From contig CM046307.1 of the NCBI GenBank assembly GCA_025267735.1, positions 51,627,395-51,691,394 of the forward strand: a DNA stretch of 64,000 nt. The letters run 5' to 3'. Origin of the DNA: Mactra quadrangularis (lineage: Eukaryota > Mollusca > Bivalvia > Venerida > Mactridae). Below, piece by piece: positions 58,144-64,000 of the stretch. The notes beneath the pieces are model-generated. The model did not search any database and was not told the origin of the DNA. It was given only the letters and a program-made list of their open reading frames with translations. The position numbers were made by a program, and so were the translations under genes. How positions within the stretch are numbered: position 1 is the first letter of the stretch; each line of letters starts with the position of its first letter.

Positions 58144-58245
58144 AGTTTTCTAGAACTCATTTCGTCAATGAGATTTTTTTTCCTGGAACTTATTTCGTCA
58201 ATGAGATTTTTTTCCCTAGAACTCATTTCGTCAATGAGATTTTCG
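58144..58245 (+). repeat. 33-34 bp tandem repeat x 3
   Basis: The unit CTAGAACTCATTTCGTCAAT plus GAGATTTTTTT occurs three times, and the spacing preserves a frame reading ELISSMRF. Confidence 0.9.
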
Positions 58246-58755
58246 TTTTTTTTGCACCCACATTATTTTGTCTGTTGGTGTAAGAAGAACACATTCTGTC
58301 TCCTGGTAATTATAATGATGTTAATAGCACAAAAAACGATGACGATAGTTTATAGCAAGTATGGATATGTTATGTCAGTAAATTGTGTTGGTGGTAATGT
58401 AGATCTGATGAGTATTTGATTCCAGGAAATCTTTACTGTAGTGTTCATTTATATCTTATATAAATCATTTCATTATCTAGATGTCAGTTTAGTGTTATAA
58501 TATTGACAAGCTTTCCTCAGAGTTGTACATGCGTGCTTCCATCAATAGAAAACAACTTATGTATCACATATATCACAGTTATGAGTGTGTGTAAGTTGAA
58601 TACCCCTGCCAAAATGTTTTCTTGAACTGAAAAAAACATACCTTAAACAGTTCTTTGAGTTCAAGAACTTCTTGACTATTTTTTCTTGAACTCAGATAAG
58701 TTCTTGAATGAAAACTCTTGATAATGTATATTGTTCTAGAACATGACAAGTTGTT

Positions 58756-59060
58756 TGTTGGGTTTAACACCGTAGCAACACATTGTATAGGTCATATAAC
58801 GGCGGTCAGTCAACCTACTCACTCCTCCTGGAAAGGCTAAATCTCTGGATTTGGCTGTTAACCAACTACTAAGTGCATACTTTCGTCAGTGACTGACAAC
58901 TGCCCTACATAATTAAAAATCATTGGTAGGAGGGAGAATGGCCATAGAAATAATTTCATAACCAAGCTCCACGAAAGTATAGTGGATAATATAGAATGGA
59001 ACCCACTACCCTCGATCAGTAGACTTAACTGTGCTACCAACTGAGCGAGCCGTGCGACTA
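58756..59060 (-). mobile_element. tRNA-derived SINE, family B
   Basis: Read on the minus strand: a head with GGCTCGCTCAGTTGGTAGC and a B box-like GTGGGTTCCATT, then body, then tail GTGTTGCTACGGTGTTAAAC. A 15-bp duplication with one mismatch (58741-58755, 59061-59075; ACATGACAA.TTGTT) flanks it. Confidence 0.88.
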
Positions 59061-59308
59061 ACATGACAAATTGTTCATGCACTTAGATCAAGAAATTGTG
59101 ATTGTAGAGCTAATGTTTCAGCATTTGCTTCCCCCCCAGTCACACATCTTGTACAGCCACCAAGTCAGGTGCATAGATGCCCCAGAGTGAGTCCTGCACT
59201 TAAATGAGGCAAAGAAGACGTTTTGACTTAACATCCCATTTCAGTAGTCAATGTAATATGTGGTGGACAATTCATAATGTTCTAGGTCTCCATAATTGTG
59301 CAAGATTA

Positions 59309-59539
59309 TAGTGCGTACATATTAACCCCGACCTGACCTTTATGCAAGAATATTCATTACATTGAATACGAATGTAGTATTAATGCTCGATTACACATTG
59401 ACCGTGAGGATACTTCGATAATTTTACGATCGCTGTCGAAGTGTAGAATAGGCGTGGTACTGACTTTCGTCGGGATATGTGTGTATAATTATTAGATGCA
59501 AATGTGGAAGGTCAGGTCGGGGTCAATATGTACGCACTA
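59309..59539. mobile_element. MITE with 32-bp termini and TA duplication
   Basis: The terminal repeats beginning TAGTGCGTACATATT differ at one base in 32 between ends. TA flanks at 59307-59308 and 59540-59541. The interior includes CGATTACACATTGACCGTG and GTCGAAGTGTAG. Confidence 0.88.
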
Positions 59540-60047
59540 TACCATCATACGATTATTTACTATGATAATATTCATTAATTGGCTTGGAACAAATTTTGCA
59601 TTGGTTTACTAATGTTGGTTGAACAATGGTCAAACATTTATGTCTAGACAATGGTATATTAAGATTCCATAGTGATAAAGTAATCCTGACATTGAGACTT
59701 TTCCTGTCTCTGACTACAAATGTCAGACTGTCTCTCTTTCACTGGATATTTCTGTATAGTTCTCATGGTCGAGTGATGAATGATGACATATTAGAATATG
59801 CATTTACACCCATATCCCAGCTGAACCCTATTCTATAATGTCAGATTGGGTACTTTGATAAATGTGATTTCTCCCTGATTGCCACATGGTAAAGGTTAGA
59901 GATATAATGAGATAAAGGTCACATTTGTGCCAGAATTATTTCTGTCATTGAGCTGTCTGAGAAATTATGCCATTTCTATGGTGATGAACCTTTGATATTA
60001 GAGAATTAATGAATGAATGTTGTACAAGGGTATTATGGTCCAATGTA

Positions 60048-60979
60048 CAGTATTGTCCAAAAGTTTATATAATTTCAATTTATTATATTGTATGATTATA
60101 TTGAACTGTCCAATTGCATAAATTAAAACGTCAAATAACACAGAAATATTTAATGCTCAGATAAACTCCGGCAGTTCATGTGGAATGTATAACACTGATG
60201 TATTATGCCTTTTTGCAATGTGTATCAAAGTTTGTGTGGCCTAGTGGTAAGAGAGTCAGTCTGTTAATCTTTTAGTGGTGGGTTCGAATCCCGATAGATA
60301 CTTATTTTTTATCTATTTCTTATTCAGATCGTGGACATATAGTGTAAAACGCAATGCCTTCATGCAATATGAAAAATCATGATATTCATAATTGTTAGTT
60401 TTTACCGCAAAAAAATCAACACTATAAAAGAAAATGCCCAGTGGCGCAAAAGACACTCCCAGTGAAACTAAATTATATTTGACATTGTTTGTTTTGTAGT
60501 GTTTTTTATTTTTGAAAAATATACTGAATAAAAGTGAACAAAATATTCAGAAAATAAAAATGCCAACAATACAAAGAAAATGGCATATTTAGATTCAAAC
60601 TCGCGTCCATTCCAAAAATAGATGTTCTGAAGCATTTCACTTTAACCACATGACTTATAATTCAGCCGGATGTGAAATCGACACTTAATTAACCTACATA
60701 TTGTATTTTCTACTGCAAAATTTTATATATAGAACGTGGAAAATAATATATACAGTATGCGATAACCATGTAATTATGCAATCGGACAGTTCAATATAAT
60801 CGTACAATAATACTGCATTGATATGTTTGATCATATGGTATACCTTTACATGATACAAATAGTGCTCTCTGAATAATCCTGTTTTACTTTTCACTTTAAC
60901 TTATGAAAAAGAAATCAAAAGGTCGGCATAGCAAATTTTAAAACCAGCATAAATAGTTTACTACTTTTGAAGTGCACTG
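60048..60979. mobile_element. Mariner-type element, 932 bp, with inner inverted arms
   Basis: The ends CAGTATTGTCCAAAAGTTTA and the reverse complement of CAGTGCACTTCAAAAGTAGT are inverted, with TA outside both. A second inverted pair (GATTATATTGAACTGTCC near 60093 and its complement near 60785) lies asymmetrically inside. No transposase frame. Confidence 0.65.
60230..60301 (+). tRNA. Degenerate tRNA-like sequence, loop reads GTT (Asn) anticodon
   Basis: A box TGGCCTAGTGG (60237-60247) and B box GGTTCGAATCC (60281-60291) are well spaced, and a TTTTTT pol III terminator follows at 60305. The loop CTGTTAA would give anticodon GTT. The acceptor stem pairs at only about 5 of 7 positions and the D and anticodon stems are broken, so this is a pseudogene or SINE head rather than a working tRNA. 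Confidence 0.35.
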
Positions 60980-62098
60980 TATATATTAACTCTGCATGGA
61001 ATTATTGAATTAATTTTGATTAATGTTAATTATTGTAATTACTATAAGCTGTCTGTTATGAGGATATTTATATTACTTGTTGGTCTATTTATTTTTGCTG
61101 GAATCATATGATAGCACTTGAATGAAACTAACTTTCTTAGGATGAAACTTAATTTCTTTAAGAAAATATTATTACTTCAAAAAAACAGGGTTATGCTATG
61201 AGTTTTTTTTATTCAATATTAGAAATATGAAATTGTTTTCATTCCAATGATGCTTAGTAACATATATAGAGTTGAGAATATCTTGCCAAGGCCTTTGTTT
61301 ATAATATTGAATTTCTTTTCTGTATTCCTTTTGGTTTTTAGCACCTCAACTTTCCTCTAGCTCAGTGCATTGATGACCATGATACTATTGCAAATATCAA
61401 ATGCTTCTGAAATCTTAATGACTGATCACTTTGTTTTTCTTGGGTGATAGTGTCAATTTGCCATTCAAATCCTGCTAGATGCACACTTTGTTGAGAGCTT
61501 GGGCTACCATGTGAAATGGTTTTGTACCTGCTTAACTTTAAATCCCGCAACCAAGGTTTGTTTCATAGCTGTATCGAAGTCCCCTATGCAATGAACTTGA
61601 CTATAACCATGGTTCACTTTAAAATAACCATGTTTTATGAACTTTTATCTATGATCAATTATTAGACCATGGTTGACCATGTTTTATCCATGGTCAACCA
61701 TGTCTCAAGTCAAGGGTTTTTTTTTCATCAAAGTGAACTTGGTCAATCAGGATTTAAGGTTTACATTTCATAGGGGAATGGCAAAGAAAATTGTTATGGA
61801 AAGTTTATTGAGTATAAGTTGTTGTAAAATTCAGAATGTTGAGTTATTGTTTATAACTTGTGTGTAGCACAGTTTAACAACATGAAGTATAAATTTAGAC
61901 AATTTTATTGAGTAAGATTTCAAGGTCTCCCTATCTTACAGCAAATGAAGCATGATAAAAAGTTAAAGAAACTATTTGAAATATTTTAATGTACCAGTAC
62001 ATGCCTGCTACAGTTTGCAGTATTTTGTAATGTTATCTTATCATGGTGGGGGATACAATACCTCAGTGACTGGGAAATTATTTCATCACTTTAAACAT
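60980..62098. other. AT-rich DNA
   Basis: CTAGCTCAGTGCATTGATG and CATTCAAATCCTGC between 61357 and 61480 recall a decayed tRNA-like head. Repeated ACCATGGT-like words lie at 61605-61700. No gene recognised. Confidence 0.35.
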
Positions 62099-62389
62099 AT
62101 TTATTTATTTATTAGAGTTAATGCAGTGTCAACACAATTTTAGGTCATTTTACGGCGCCCAGCGCACCTAACCTAGCTTTCCTGGACCATTGTCTATAAC
62201 CAGTACTCACCTACCCTTCCACAAGGCCAGAAACTTCTCCATATTATCTAATCAATGGAGGAAAATCAACATTATTGTCAAATTTTCGTGGAAGGGTATA
62301 ACCTCCCCGGGTGGGATTTGAACCTGCACCCCCTTGGGCACGAGATTCCAAATCCCGGCGTGCTACCAACTGCGCTATTGACCCAGGTT
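62099..62389 (-). mobile_element. tRNA-derived SINE, family A, full length, minus strand
   Basis: A perfect 14-bp target duplication ATCACTTTAAACAT (62085-62098, 62390-62403) surrounds the reverse complement of family A: tail TAATGCAGTGTCAACAC at the left, B box complement GGATTTGAACC-like and head ACCAACTGCGCTATTGACCC at the right. Confidence 0.93.
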
Positions 62390-62403
62390 ATCACTTTAAA
62401 CAT

Positions 62404-63815
62404 GTAGGTTATACCTTTTATAATTTGTTTGTTATCCACTATAGTACATGATGACTGACACTGAGTGGGTAGTTTGAATAGGTTGATGCATGGTTAGTGT
62501 TGCCGAATTGTACTCGTTTCCATAGTTTTCTTGGTAGCTTTTCTTTGCTCCATGGACATGTTTAAAATTGAAATTTAACAGAACAGATTGTTGATTTCAG
62601 GGCTTGAGCCTTTATACTCCTCACCAATTTAACTTTCCTATGTTATAAATGTTGCCAAATACATGGAGAGGTGCCTTTTTATTAAGATACAAAAACTGTA
62701 AATCTTCGGGAGCTTCCAATGGCCCCTAAATCCCTGGCAATGGTCTTCCTTTGAATTAAATACCTTGTCCAAATCAGCAGAAAATGAGGAAAATGATTTC
62801 AAGTTGAATGTTACATGTCACTGTAGATACTGGATCTATTTACTCATATCACCAGAACCATGTTAAAACAATTTTAAGAATTACTCATAAGTTTTCTATC
62901 AACATATTATTACTCATAATATTATTGTATGACCAGCCTTTATAATGATTCATCTTTCCATTCCTTCTGATTCTTATAAATCAAAGAAATTATTATATTT
63001 TTTTTTATTCTGATAAGATTTATCATGATTATATTAATGGAGTTATCTCTTAGAATGTATTGGATATATTTACGAAAAAAATATTTACATTTGATTTACA
63101 TTTGATAGTCTGAGTTCCATGCCAAATCATGCTTACCAACTTCACTGCTATAATCCCTGGTCATCAGGCTACATGTATCTAGATGTTAATAATAAATATA
63201 TCAATTTCCCTGGGAAGTCTGTTACTGACTGCTCATAAGCAGCCTACAAACTAGCACAAAAGAATTTTATCATCCTTAGGTACCAATTTACGCCTGGTTG
63301 GAGTGCAGTGAAGGCAGGTTAATTTCTTGTTAAAATTTGTCTAGGGTTTGTACCCTGTACCCTTAAGTAAGCAATGTTTCACTGGGCTGTTGCTCCTATA
63401 TAGATTTCTAACATTTTACAGCTCTTGTCTGGTCGTATATCTGGTTTAGAACTGGAAGATAAATCAACATGATGATACAATCCTGTATTAACCTACATCT
63501 ATATATACACCTCTTTGAATCACTTAAAACTCACATTGTATCTAGTTTAAGCAAATAAAATCTGTATTTAGATTTCTTTCAATACATTCAAAAGATAAAA
63601 ATATTGTAACTTGATTATTAAAGTCTTAAAGGGAGTGTTCAGTACATAATAACTTAATTGTATTTTATTTCTTTGCTTGAAGTATACACTGACACAACTG
63701 GTGTATTGTGACATGACAAACTAGTAACTAACAAGATGGAAGACTTTTGGGTTTTCCTGACGAAGACCAAAGTTAAATTTTGATAATATTTTGGTACTTA
63801 AATATAAATCAATGG
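62404..63815. other. AT-rich DNA
   Basis: No gene or clear repeat was recognised. Confidence 0.35.
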
Positions 63816-63827
63816 CCGTCACTTTTA

Positions 63828-63876
63828 ACCTATACAATGTGTGTGTTGCTACGGTGTTAAACCCAACAAAAAAAAC
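63828..63876 (+). mobile_element. SINE family B tail fragment
   Basis: CCTATACAATGTGTG and TGTTGCTACGGTGTTAAACC, followed by an A-rich end, match the tail of the copy at 58756. Confidence 0.7.
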
Positions 63877-64000
63877 CAACCAAAAATGGGTGTGGTTTTA
63901 GTTTTGTGACGAAGAGACTCCTACTCTGATGAGCATGCAATCAGCAGTGTGTGGTTTATTGTATTGTTTTCTTCGTTTTCATTCTGATTTCAATGTCCTA

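Noticed and set aside
58858..59082. 74-codon minus-strand frame with LVARLAQLVAQL
   Set aside because: It is the tRNA-like head and body of a SINE family B copy.
61362..61550. 62-codon minus-strand frame as a gene
   Set aside because: No splice sites or homology signal; it overlaps a decayed tRNA-like head.

Overview
The window looks like animal nuclear DNA from a lophotrochozoan, most likely a mollusc. It is strongly AT-rich, coding exons are tiny islands among kilobase introns, and the non-coding DNA is crowded with short non-autonomous transposons and tRNA-derived SINEs. Several repeats look like types common in mollusc genomes: a SINE tail reading GTGTTGACACGGCGTTAAAT, an element opening ATACGCCCGTTTTGAAAAAA and a TTTTAGCTCGACT-type repeat. 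The species cannot be named from the sequence alone, and there are no bacterial operons.

The one well-supported gene runs left to right from 6680 to at least 40038. Exon 1 (6680-6740) encodes a 20-residue signal peptide. After an intron of about 24.5 kb, exon 2 (31228-31506) encodes a complete Ig domain. Exons 3 and 4 (35072-35205, 38690-38882) together encode a second Ig domain. A candidate 24-nt microexon follows at 40015-40038. Splice phases agree at every junction (1-1, 1-0, 0-1, 1-1), giving 691 nt, or 230 codons plus one base. The Ig pattern recalls receptor tyrosine kinases of the MuSK/ROR type, but no cysteine-rich, transmembrane or kinase exon was found, so that identity is tentative. 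A second possible gene start is a signal-peptide-like exon at 53957-54036.

Region by region: 1-6 kb is non-coding with mariner-type and hAT-type MITEs and simple repeats. 6-31 kb is the giant first intron, with many MITE families and a 21-bp minisatellite (17634-18270). 31-40 kb holds the Ig exons, with SINEs and MITEs landing close to splice sites. 42.0-45.2 kb is a 3-kb tandem-repeat element with 14 copies of the nuclear-receptor extended half-site TCAAGGTCA, mostly about 145 bp apart. 45-64 kb is mostly non-coding, with SINEs, Mutator-like MITEs with 9-bp target duplications, foldback hairpins and the possible second gene start.

The repeat content is unusually readable. Many elements keep exact target-site duplications, and two nested insertions give their relative ages. 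Nine palindromes of about 75 bp share a central GTAACTC...GAGTTAC core but carry different outer arms. All exon and repeat calls were made by eye, without database searches.
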